Assembly: GCA_022822575.1 (NCBI GenBank)
Contig: JAJEBJ010000043.1
Location: forward strand, 1 to 14,765
Direction: 5' to 3'
Source: Alphaproteobacteria bacterium
GTDB taxonomy: Bacteria; Pseudomonadota; Alphaproteobacteria; SP197
DNA length: 14,765 nt
The position numbers and the translations under genes were made by a program. Below, piece after piece: positions 7,350-14,078 of this stretch. A model generated the notes under the pieces. The model searched no databases. It was not told the origin of the DNA and saw nothing but the letters and a program-made list of their open reading frames with translations. Position 1 is the stretch's first letter; each line of letters opens with the position of its first letter.

Positions 7350-8468
7350 TCAGCCGTCGAGGCGTTCAAGGGCTTCGAGCACCTGCGAATGGAAGGTATG
7401 CAGCGGGACCTCGGAGAACCACGAATCCTCGGGGTCACACACATAGCGTCCCTGGTCGTAGCCCAGGCTCGACAGGCCTCGCTGGACGCTTTCCACAATG
7501 GCGATATCCTGCTGGTTGAAGTGGTCCATGAAGAGACTCTTCACGGCAAGGAGCTTGGGATCCACGGATCCTTCGGGCGCATAGATGTCCACGCGTTCCG
7601 AGCACCGGCCCACACCGTTGGGAAGCATGCGCAGGACCAGCAGGTTCCGTGAACCCGGCAGGCTCAGCATGTTCAGCGTCGGCCAGGCCATCCATGCGAC
7701 ATAGGGCGAACCGGCCTCGATCTCGAGACCTTCGAACCCCGTGCGGCTGCGGTAGAGAAAGTAGGAGAACCGTTCCTCCTGGACGAAATCGTCTAGTCCC
7801 TCGTCGAGCACCCTGGCAAGTTCGGGGTGCGCCACCGGAATGTGGTACGCCTCCGCGAAGTTGTCGACGACGACCTTCCAGTTCGCGCCGATATCGTAGT
7901 GAAGGCGTTCTACTGCGACATAGTCTTCGAAGTCCGACAGATGCCGGGTGATCGTCTCGCCAAAACGGCCCATCGTCGTCTCGAACGGCTCGCAATCGGG
8001 ATCGAGATTGACGAACAGCATTCCAGCACTCTGGGCCACGCTGACGGCGCGCAGGGAGAATTGCGCATGATCGAAGTTCGCCACCGTCTCGGTATGCGGA
8101 GCGTTCCGCAATGTGCCGTCAAGGTTGTAGAACCACGCGTGGTAGGGGCAGGTGATCCCGACCTTGAGCGATCCGCGCCCCTTGAGCAATTCATGGCCCC
8201 GGTGCTGACAGACATTGAAAAACGCCCGGATCTCGCTGTTGCGATCCCGCATCACGAAGATTGGCTGGCCGGCGATGATGTCAGTGAAGTAATCCCGGGG
8301 CCTGGGAATGTCGCTGACGTGCCCGACGTAGCACCAGTTCCTGTAGTGAACCGCATGAAGTTCACGCCGGTAGATGGCGTCGTCGGTGTAGTAACGCGAG
8401 GGCAGGGTCAGCGATTCCAGATGGTTGGCCTGGAATGCGCCCCGTTCGCCGACAGGCCGCGTGCTCAT
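7350..8468 (-). CDS. Rieske non-heme iron oxygenase, alpha subunit (quaternary-ammonium monooxygenase-like)
   Basis: A 372-residue terminal oxygenase. Rieske [2Fe-2S] ligands are C87, H89 (CQHRGH), C107 and H110 (CPYHAW). The mononuclear iron site is H209 and H214 (AEAYHIPVAH) with D321 (NQQDIAIVESVQRGL). The residue that relays electrons between the centres is Glu206, not the Asp seen in naphthalene-type dioxygenases; Glu at this place is a mark of carnitine monooxygenase CntA and betaine-type enzymes, so N-demethylation or cleavage of a quaternary amine is favoured. It needs a reductase, which is not in the window. Start ATG 8468 is chosen for a strong GAGGAG 12 bases upstream; ATG 8495, overlapping the previous stop as ATGA, would add nine residues. 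Last gene of the minus operon. Confidence 0.9.
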   Translation of the reverse strand: MSTRPVGERGAFQANHLESLTLPSRYYTDDAIYRRELHAVHYRNWCYVGHVSDIPRPRDYFTDIIAGQPIFVMRDRNSEIRAFFNVCQHRGHELLKGRGSLKVGITCPYHAWFYNLDGTLRNAPHTETVANFDHAQFSLRAVSVAQSAGMLFVNLDPDCEPFETTMGRFGETITRHLSDFEDYVAVERLHYDIGANWKVVVDNFAEAYHIPVAHPELARVLDEGLDDFVQEERFSYFLYRSRTGFEGLEIEAGSPYVAWMAWPTLNMLSLPGSRNLLVLRMLPNGVGRCSERVDIYAPEGSVDPKLLAVKSLFMDHFNQQDIAIVESVQRGLSSLGYDQGRYVCDPEDSWFSEVPLHTFHSQVLEALERLDG

Positions 8469-8491
8469 GCTGGAAGTTTCCTCCTCAAGTG

Positions 8492-10531
8492 TCATGGATG
8501 GGGCAGGGGCGATGGCGTCCTCTCGAATGGATTGTCCAGGGCATGTGCCCAGCTGTATCCGGCGTGAACTGCGCCTGCGATCAGATGCGGCGCATCGCAG
8601 TCGCCGATTTTCGAGATCGATGCCTCCGCCGGCACCGTCGCGCAGAGATCCCGATAGAGCGAGTCATCGGGTGCGCGTGACGTCACAAGAACGACGGACG
8701 ATGCCTGCAGATCAAGACCCTCGCCTCCATGAACGCAATCAAGGACGACATGAGTGTCAGCGATCCTGCTCATGGACTTCAGCCTGATGACCGGAATTTC
8801 GAGTTCAATCATGCGCGCGGCGACGATGTGCTGCTCCATCGTCAGAGCCAGGTAGGGAGCGACTTCTGATGCCGGTGTCACCAGCATGACATCGGCTCCT
8901 GCCGACTTGAGCAGCTCCGCGATGACGTTGCCGAGATACGTGCCGTCCTCGTCATAGACGACGACCCGCCCGCTCGGAACCGTGCCGTCCATGATGTCGT
9001 CGGGCGTCAGAACCCGGGCATCGGCAGAAACTGTCACGGGCTCTGCTGACCAGCGGCCGCGGCCGTCGCGTCGCCAGGTGGCGCCCGTCGCCACCACGAT
9101 GTGCTGCGCGCCGAAGGAGAGAGCAGTCTCGGCATCCAGAGCGCTGGAGGTGTAGAGCTCGGCATTGGCCATCTGCTGCAGGCCGTGAATGCGGTGATCG
9201 GCGACTCGCCGCCATTCGCCCAGCCCGGGAAGAGCGCTTTCCCGAAGCACGCGTCCGCCCAGTTCCTCGCGCGCCTCGGCGAGCGTGACCGTATAGCCGC
9301 GGCGGGCCAGGACGTGGGCGCATTCAAGGCCTGCGGGTCCCCCTCCGATGATGAGGATCGTATCGTCCGAACCTGCTGGCGGCAGGTTCTCGGGATGCCA
9401 CCCGCGCCGCAATTCCTCCATCATCGTCGGGTTCTGCGTGCAGCGAATGGGTGAATAGGACAATTCTCCCGAGACGCAGACGTTGCAGCCGATGCACTCG
9501 CGAATGTCGTCGGGTCGTCCCTCTTGGACCTTGCGAGGCAGGAACGGATCGGCGATTGACGGACGCGCCGCACCTACGAGATCCATGATGCCCCGCCGAA
9601 TCTGCGACACCATAGTGTCGGGCGACGTGAAGCGCCCCACGCCAACCACCGGCCTGTCGACGATCGATTTGACGAACGCAGTGTCCTGCTCCTGGAAGCC
9701 TTCCTTCGCAAATCGGGACGTCTGGGAATCCGACGGCCAATCGGAAATGTTGACATCCCACAGATCCGGTATGTCCTTGAGCATCTCCACCAGTTCGCGG
9801 CCCTGGACGGGATCGTTGTCGATCTCGTTGACCGCAAAGCGGAACGCCACGGCGCAACTTTCTCCGATGTCTTCCTTCATGTCCTCGAGAGCCTCGCGCA
9901 GCAGCCGCGCACGATTCTCCAGGGAACCGCCGTACTCATCTCCCCTGTCGTTGAAACGCCGCTGCAGGAACTGGCTGAAGATCGACAGACCATGGCTTGC
10001 GTAGGCGTAGACGACATCGAAACCGGCGGACCGTGCGCGCCGCGCGGCGGCTCGGTGCTGCTCGCGCACACGCCGGATGTCGGAAGCATCCATGGCCCGC
10101 GACTGGAACGGTTCCACCGACTCGAGCGTCGGATGTGACGCGGGTCCCAGCGCGGGGCGACGGCTCGCCCGGTTGCCGGCAGCCAGTCCGATGTGCCCCA
10201 GTTCGACGGCGGCAAGGGCGCCGTGGCGATGAATGGCGTCGGCCATCCGGGCGATCGGGGCGATATGGTCGTCATGCCAGAGATGGAGCGACGGAAACGG
10301 CCAGAATTCGGATTCGGGTCCGACTTCCGCGATCTCGGTCGAAACGATCCCCCAGCCGCCTTCCGCCTTGATCTCGCGCATGCGGGCGACGGCTTCCGGC
10401 GCCGAGTCGCTCACGCCGGTGCAATGGGGAACCTGAACAAAGCGGTTCGGGGCTGTGACCGGCCCGATCCGGATCTCCTCGAACAGTACGTCGTATCGTG
10501 GGTCATGTTGTGTCACGTCGTCGGTTCCCAT
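8492..10531 (-). CDS. TMA/dimethylamine dehydrogenase-like FMN-[4Fe-4S]-FAD/ADP flavoprotein (DgcA/StcD type)
   Basis: A 679-residue iron-sulfur flavoprotein of the TMADH branch of the old yellow enzyme superfamily. Residues ~10-340 are the FMN barrel, beginning DPRYDVLFEEIRIGPVTAPN and holding C37 in VPHC, equivalent to the cysteine that carries 6-S-cysteinyl FMN in TMADH. The catalytic Tyr-His-Asp set is kept as Y177, H180 and D268. The [4Fe-4S] ligands are C346, C349, C352 and C364. A second dinucleotide domain starts at GGGPAG (396-401). Relatives oxidatively remove N-methyl groups from TMA, dimethylamine, dimethylglycine (DgcA) or N-methylproline (StcD), giving formaldehyde. The substrate bowl differs strongly from TMADH (see findings). 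It lies between the binding-protein and Rieske genes; no obvious ribosome site precedes ATG 10531, which follows a strong hairpin by ten bases. Confidence 0.9.
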   Translation of the reverse strand: MGTDDVTQHDPRYDVLFEEIRIGPVTAPNRFVQVPHCTGVSDSAPEAVARMREIKAEGGWGIVSTEIAEVGPESEFWPFPSLHLWHDDHIAPIARMADAIHRHGALAAVELGHIGLAAGNRASRRPALGPASHPTLESVEPFQSRAMDASDIRRVREQHRAAARRARSAGFDVVYAYASHGLSIFSQFLQRRFNDRGDEYGGSLENRARLLREALEDMKEDIGESCAVAFRFAVNEIDNDPVQGRELVEMLKDIPDLWDVNISDWPSDSQTSRFAKEGFQEQDTAFVKSIVDRPVVGVGRFTSPDTMVSQIRRGIMDLVGAARPSIADPFLPRKVQEGRPDDIRECIGCNVCVSGELSYSPIRCTQNPTMMEELRRGWHPENLPPAGSDDTILIIGGGPAGLECAHVLARRGYTVTLAEAREELGGRVLRESALPGLGEWRRVADHRIHGLQQMANAELYTSSALDAETALSFGAQHIVVATGATWRRDGRGRWSAEPVTVSADARVLTPDDIMDGTVPSGRVVVYDEDGTYLGNVIAELLKSAGADVMLVTPASEVAPYLALTMEQHIVAARMIELEIPVIRLKSMSRIADTHVVLDCVHGGEGLDLQASSVVLVTSRAPDDSLYRDLCATVPAEASISKIGDCDAPHLIAGAVHAGYSWAHALDNPFERTPSPLPHP

Positions 10532-10541
10532 CCGAATTCAA

Positions 10542-10573
10542 CGGGGCGGCAGCCCGGGGTGGCCACCGCCCCG
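10542..10573 (-). promoter_or_regulatory. strong intercistronic hairpin between binding-protein and flavoprotein genes
   Basis: CGGGGCGG (10542-10549) and CCGCCCCG (10566-10573) make a perfect 8-bp GC stem with a 16-base loop. A competing pairing CCGGGG/CCCCGG (10554-10559 with 10569-10574) and a ten-base palindrome GGTGGCCACC (10558-10567) overlap it. It begins seven bases past the binding-protein stop and ends ten bases before the next ATG. Such hairpins commonly protect the 3' end of binding-protein mRNA or damp downstream expression; that role is inferred. Confidence 0.6.
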
Positions 10574-10580
10574 GCGCGTG

Positions 10581-11681
10581 TTACAGCCCCGCCTTGACTT
10601 CCTCGAAGAGGGACTGGAGGTCTGACTCGCCCTGAATCGGCTGTTGGTAGATCCCCGCTGCGAGGATTTCCTGGGGGTTCTTCGAGAGACCGAGCGAGGC
10701 AAGCACATCTTCGCTCACGAGGTCGAAGGCCGACTGCGTGGCGGCACCGTAACCGAACACCTCCATTTCGTATGCGCGCGAGCGCGGATCGAGAAAGGCG
10801 TTGATCAAGGCATGGGCCTTGTCCGGGTATGGACTGTCCTTGGTGACCGACAGGCCGCAAACCCAGGTCATGGCGCCTTCCTTCGGGTTCATGAACGCAA
10901 CCGGAAGACCCTCGCCCTTGAGACGGACGACCGACTCGTTCCAGGTCGTGGCCGCGACCAGTTCGCCGCTGGCCAGACCCTGCTCCATGCTCGTGTAGTC
11001 GTTTGAGTAGTAGCGCAGATTGGCGGTCAGATCCTCAAGATAGGGACGGATCGTATCGAGAGCTTCCTGCGTGGAATAGTCAAACGGATTGTCGAGGCCC
11101 GCGACGATCCCGGCGATGACGACGCCATCAACGAGACTGTCGAATGCCGCCACCTGACTCTCGTACTTGGGGTCCCAGAGAATCATCCAGGATTCGTCGT
11201 CGACATACTCCGGCGCGAGATCGGTTCGGTAGAGAATCGAGGTGAGACCCCAGTCCACCGGCACCCAGTAGTGGTCGCCATCGATGGTGCTTCCCGGAAC
11301 GTCCTTCAATGCCGGGATGATGTCATCCCAGTTGGAAAGGCGCGAGACGTCAACGGGTTGGAGCATGCCCGAATCGACCCACTTCTTGATGCTGTAGTTG
11401 CATGGGAACACCACATCGGGGGTAAAGCCCGCACGCATCTTGGCGATACCCTCTTCCTCGTCGCCCCAGAACGTGAATTCCGGGCTAGCGCCTTCCTGTT
11501 CGACATAGGCCTGCCAGAGGTTCTCGTCATCGTAGCCGGCCCATCCGAAATAGGTGGCCTGGCCTTCATCGGCCTGCACGCCTCGGCCGGTCGAGGCAAG
11601 GTGGAACGTCGGAACAACGCCTGCGGCCGTCAGCCCTGCCAACACGTCGCGGCGATTCAACGCAACACGGGGATGATTCAC
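10581..11681 (-). CDS. PotD/PotF-like periplasmic substrate-binding protein with Tat-type signal
   Basis: A 366-residue ABC-type binding protein of the spermidine/putrescine-binding class. The N-terminus has a twin-arginine signal (NRRDVL at 9-14, then a hydrophobic stretch LAGLTAAGVV) with a likely cut after VQA at residue 37. The mature part starts TYFGWAGYDDENLW, followed by PDVVFPCNYSIKKWVDSGML and PVDWGLTSILYRTD, the usual PotD-like layout; the aromatic residues could line a pocket for a cationic ligand. The start codon is GTG at 11681, fixed by a perfect AAGGAGG five bases upstream. First gene of the minus operon with the flavoprotein and Rieske genes. No permease or ATPase gene is in the window, so it must pair with a transporter elsewhere. 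A methylated onium ligand is inferred from context only. Confidence 0.9.
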   Translation of the reverse strand: MNHPRVALNRRDVLAGLTAAGVVPTFHLASTGRGVQADEGQATYFGWAGYDDENLWQAYVEQEGASPEFTFWGDEEEGIAKMRAGFTPDVVFPCNYSIKKWVDSGMLQPVDVSRLSNWDDIIPALKDVPGSTIDGDHYWVPVDWGLTSILYRTDLAPEYVDDESWMILWDPKYESQVAAFDSLVDGVVIAGIVAGLDNPFDYSTQEALDTIRPYLEDLTANLRYYSNDYTSMEQGLASGELVAATTWNESVVRLKGEGLPVAFMNPKEGAMTWVCGLSVTKDSPYPDKAHALINAFLDPRSRAYEMEVFGYGAATQSAFDLVSEDVLASLGLSKNPQEILAAGIYQQPIQGESDLQSLFEEVKAGL

Positions 11682-11686
11682 GGTAG

Positions 11687-11693
11687 CCTCCTT
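11687..11693 (-). promoter_or_regulatory. consensus ribosome binding site for the GTG-started binding protein
   Basis: AAGGAGG on the minus strand with five bases to GTG 11681. It decides the start and predicts strong translation, as expected for a periplasmic binding protein. Confidence 0.85.
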
Positions 11694-11772
11694 TGGTTGT
11701 CTTCACAGTCTGTGTGGGTGGTGGGCCCAGGATTGCCGACCAGTGTCGGTTTGGCAGACGATGGGGTTCAAT

Positions 11773-11788
11773 TGTCCCATTTGGGACA
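11773..11788. promoter_or_regulatory. 16-bp inverted repeat, candidate operator
   Basis: TGTCCCA-TT-TGGGACA: two perfect 7-bp arms around a 2-base centre, in the divergent region between the binding-protein operon and the LuxR-type gene. Size and symmetry fit a dimeric helix-turn-helix protein. It overlaps the predicted -35 of the LuxR-type gene and lies about 90-105 bases upstream of the binding-protein start. Confidence 0.7.
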
Positions 11789-11809
11789 CATGGCAATCAG
11801 CGCTATGAT
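11781..11809 (+). promoter_or_regulatory. predicted sigma70 promoter of the LuxR-type gene
   Basis: TTGGGA (11781-11786), a 17-base spacer, then TATGAT (11804-11809). Transcription would start at about 11816, which is the A of the start codon, so the mRNA may be leaderless. The absence of a ribosome site before ATG 11816 agrees with this. Confidence 0.55.
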
Positions 11810-11815
11810 TGTTCC

Positions 11816-12814
11816 ATGCAGGCCGTCACCGACATGCTGATGGAGGTTGCCGGTTCGATCGGAACCAGATCGTTCTATTGCGACGTCATGCGTGGGGTGT
11901 TCGAGACAGTGGCGTCCGACGACTGCCAGGTCATTCACTATCCTGCAGGTGGTCGACCCGAATACGTCGTCGACGAACATACGCCGGAGCGCTTGCGCCG
12001 TCTCTACCGCAGGTTCTGCCCGTACGATCCCTTCTATCGCGACTGGCGCTTGACCCATCGGGCAGGTCTGCGCCAGCTGCGCGATGTCCAGCCGCCGGAC
12101 TACGATGAGGGCGGCTACTACACCAACTTTTACAGCGTCACGGGCTACGCAGACGAACTGGGGCTCCTGTTCCCTGCCCTGAAGGGATCGGCCATCGGTG
12201 TCTTCGTTCAGCGCGACCGTGCCTACCGCCGCGCCGAAGTCGAATTCCTGTCACGCCTGTTCCCGGCGTTGAGGCGTCTTCATGTCGCCCACAGGCGACA
12301 GCTGTTCCATGCCCTGGCGACGAATCACTCCCGGCTCGACTCCAGCGGAGTGGCCATCGTCGAGCCTTCAGGACGGATCGCCTATGCGAACGACTCGCTG
12401 CGGGCGGTTCCGCGGCACGAAGACGCCACCATCGAAGCGGTGCGGTGTCACGCCGCGTCCGATGTCGCGGGTGTGTCGACAAGAATTGGTCTCGCGACGG
12501 TGACCAAGCTCGATTGCTTCCCCCTGGCACCCTCGGCATGGATCGTGGTGTTTGGCGCAGGTTCGCATCACGCCGACGATCTTGACGGTGCGTTGATGAG
12601 CTTCGGCGAAGGCCTGTTGAGCCGACGGGAACACCAGATCTGTTGCCTTGCCTTTTCCGGTCTCGGCAACCCGCACATTGCAGACGTGCTCGGCATATCT
12701 GAAGGCACGGTGAAGAACCTGCGCAAGAGGCTCTACTACAAAATGGATGTCACATGTGAACGCGAGCTGTTTGCGCTCTTCCTGGCGCACCTTCGCTCCG
12801 GCAAAAAGACGTAA
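11816..12814 (+). CDS. LuxR-type transcriptional regulator with N-terminal sensor region
   Basis: A 332-residue regulator. The C-terminal GerE/LuxR helix-turn-helix spans about 268-320 (LLSRREHQICCLAFSGLG, then IADVLGISEGTVKNLRKRLY). Ahead of it, residues ~178-200 (GVAIVEPSGRIAYANDSLRA) look PAS-like, and the first ~165 residues contain CPYDPFYRDWR and an aromatic GGYYTNFYSVTGYADELGLL segment, probably the ligand sensor. There is no receiver domain with a phospho-acceptor Asp, nor the acyl-homoserine-lactone signature, so it likely senses a small molecule. ATG 11816 is the family-like start though it lacks a ribosome site (likely leaderless). It is back-to-back with the binding-protein operon, which it probably controls, and a dyad overlapping its own promoter suggests autoregulation. 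Confidence 0.9.
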   Translation: MQAVTDMLMEVAGSIGTRSFYCDVMRGVFETVASDDCQVIHYPAGGRPEYVVDEHTPERLRRLYRRFCPYDPFYRDWRLTHRAGLRQLRDVQPPDYDEGGYYTNFYSVTGYADELGLLFPALKGSAIGVFVQRDRAYRRAEVEFLSRLFPALRRLHVAHRRQLFHALATNHSRLDSSGVAIVEPSGRIAYANDSLRAVPRHEDATIEAVRCHAASDVAGVSTRIGLATVTKLDCFPLAPSAWIVVFGAGSHHADDLDGALMSFGEGLLSRREHQICCLAFSGLGNPHIADVLGISEGTVKNLRKRLYYKMDVTCERELFALFLAHLRSGKKT

Positions 12815-12843
12815 GACTTGCCAACCATCATTCCGTGACGGGA

Positions 12844-12859
12844 CGCCTTCCGGAAGGTG
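12844..12859. terminator. weak hairpin between convergent genes
   Basis: CCTTCCGGAAGG (12846-12857) is a perfect palindrome, extendable by a G·U and a C-G pair, in the 60-base gap between the LuxR-type stop and the DmdA-like stop. As RNA it would form a short stem from either strand. No T-run; low support as a terminator. Confidence 0.3.
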
Positions 12860-12874
12860 CCGGTGACCCGGACT

Positions 12875-13993
12875 TCATCGCTCGATGAACGGCAGAGCCA
12901 TGACCTCTCCTTCTCGTGCGCCGTCGGGTGTGGTGACAGCCACCGGCGTTCCTGGTTCCCAGGCGCTGCGTTCCATCATGGCAAGGGCGATGTTGGCGGC
13001 AAGGTCGGGCGAGAAGGCCGCCGATGTCACCTGCCCGGCGGGTTCGCCGGACCGCAGCACGGGCCAGGGTTCGACGCAGTTTGGCGCCGCTCTTCCATCG
13101 AATCTGATGCCGCGGATGATCCTTGCTGGACCGCCCGAATCGCGAATGCGCTCGAGAGCATCGCGGCCGATGAACTCCACAGGTGATTCGAGATTCACAA
13201 AGCGGTCGAGACCGCACTCGAAGGGATTGTTCGCGAGCGTCATGTCGTTGCCTTGCGAGAGCAGGGCTCCCTCGATGCGCTCGATGAGATTCGGACAGCC
13301 CGGTCCCACACAGAGGTCCCCGCCGGCGGCGAACAGAGCGTCCCACAGGGCCTGCCCGCTGGCCGCATCGTCGATGTAGATCTCGAATCCGCCCTGCTTG
13401 GACCATCCCGACCGCGCCACCACGAATGCATGGCCGGCAAAGGGCAACATCGCAAAGCCGAAGAAGCGGATGTCGCGCACCTGATCGCCGAGCACCCTTG
13501 AAAGGAGATCGTCGGCCTTGGGGCCCTGTACGGCGATGGGCCCGATGCCCGGTTCGAAGACACGCGCGTCAAGGCCCAGACCGGCGGCAAGACCCTTGCC
13601 CCACAGCGCAACGTCAGAATCGGCGAGGGAGATCCAGAAGCGGTCGTCAGCAAGCCGCAGAATGACCGGATCATTGATCATGCCTCCCGTCTCGTCCACC
13701 AGGGGCGCGTAGGCACACCGGCCCGGAGCCAGGCGGGAGATGTCGCGCGGTGTCATCAACTGCACGAGCCGGGCCGCGTCCGGGCCCACCACCTCGACCT
13801 GCTGTTCGCAGGTGACATCCCAGACCTGAACATGTCGCTTGAGGTGATGGTAGTCCTCCTCGAGCCCACGGAAGAACGTCGGCAGGAGCATGTGGTTGTA
13901 GACGGTGAAGCCGCCGACGCCCTGTGCCTCGATACGTGACGAGAATGGTGTACGGCGGGTGCGGCGCGACATCGAGATCACGGGTTCATGCAT
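12875..13993 (-). CDS. DmdA-like (GcvT-fold) tetrahydrofolate-dependent demethylase
   Basis: A 372-residue aminomethyltransferase-fold protein with the pattern of dimethylsulfoniopropionate demethylase DmdA: RRTPFSSRIEAQGV (13-26), VYNHMLLPT (31-39), DYHHLKRHVQVWDV (47-60), TPRD (81-84), GGMINDPV (103-110), WISLADSD (120-127), RSGWSKQGGFEIY (194-206), GCPNLIER (232-239) and GNDMT (249-253). DmdA moves a methyl from DMSP to tetrahydrofolate, giving methylmercaptopropionate and 5-methyl-THF in the cytoplasm. The RFFGF segment (176-180) has Phe and Gly where I recall Tyr and Arg in DmdA, so another methylated substrate is possible. ATG 13993 has AGGA eight bases upstream; the inner ATG 13972 has none. 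Own transcript, convergent with the LuxR-type gene and divergent from the methyltransferase gene. Confidence 0.82.
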   Translation of the reverse strand: MHEPVISMSRRTRRTPFSSRIEAQGVGGFTVYNHMLLPTFFRGLEEDYHHLKRHVQVWDVTCEQQVEVVGPDAARLVQLMTPRDISRLAPGRCAYAPLVDETGGMINDPVILRLADDRFWISLADSDVALWGKGLAAGLGLDARVFEPGIGPIAVQGPKADDLLSRVLGDQVRDIRFFGFAMLPFAGHAFVVARSGWSKQGGFEIYIDDAASGQALWDALFAAGGDLCVGPGCPNLIERIEGALLSQGNDMTLANNPFECGLDRFVNLESPVEFIGRDALERIRDSGGPARIIRGIRFDGRAAPNCVEPWPVLRSGEPAGQVTSAAFSPDLAANIALAMMERSAWEPGTPVAVTTPDGAREGEVMALPFIER

Positions 13994-14049
13994 GGTCCGG
14001 TTCCTGGAGGCGGGGAAAAACGGCGCATCGTGCTACGGTCGGTCGTCGG

Positions 14050-14057
14050 TGTATAGT
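14050..14057. promoter_or_regulatory. overlapping -10 candidates of divergent promoters
   Basis: TATAGT on the plus strand (14052-14057) and TATACA on the minus strand (14055-14050) lie in the 85-base gap between the DmdA-like and methyltransferase starts. Predicted starts would give leaders of roughly 15 and 50 bases. No good -35 box is visible on either strand. Confidence 0.4.
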
Positions 14058-14078
14058 GCCTGGCGAGAGGGGCGGGGC

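Noticed and set aside
13994..14078. Possible folate, SAM or glycine riboswitch ahead of the DmdA-like or methyltransferase gene
   Set aside because: The 85-base gap is too short and shows no recognisable riboswitch core, only promoter-like boxes and ribosome sites.
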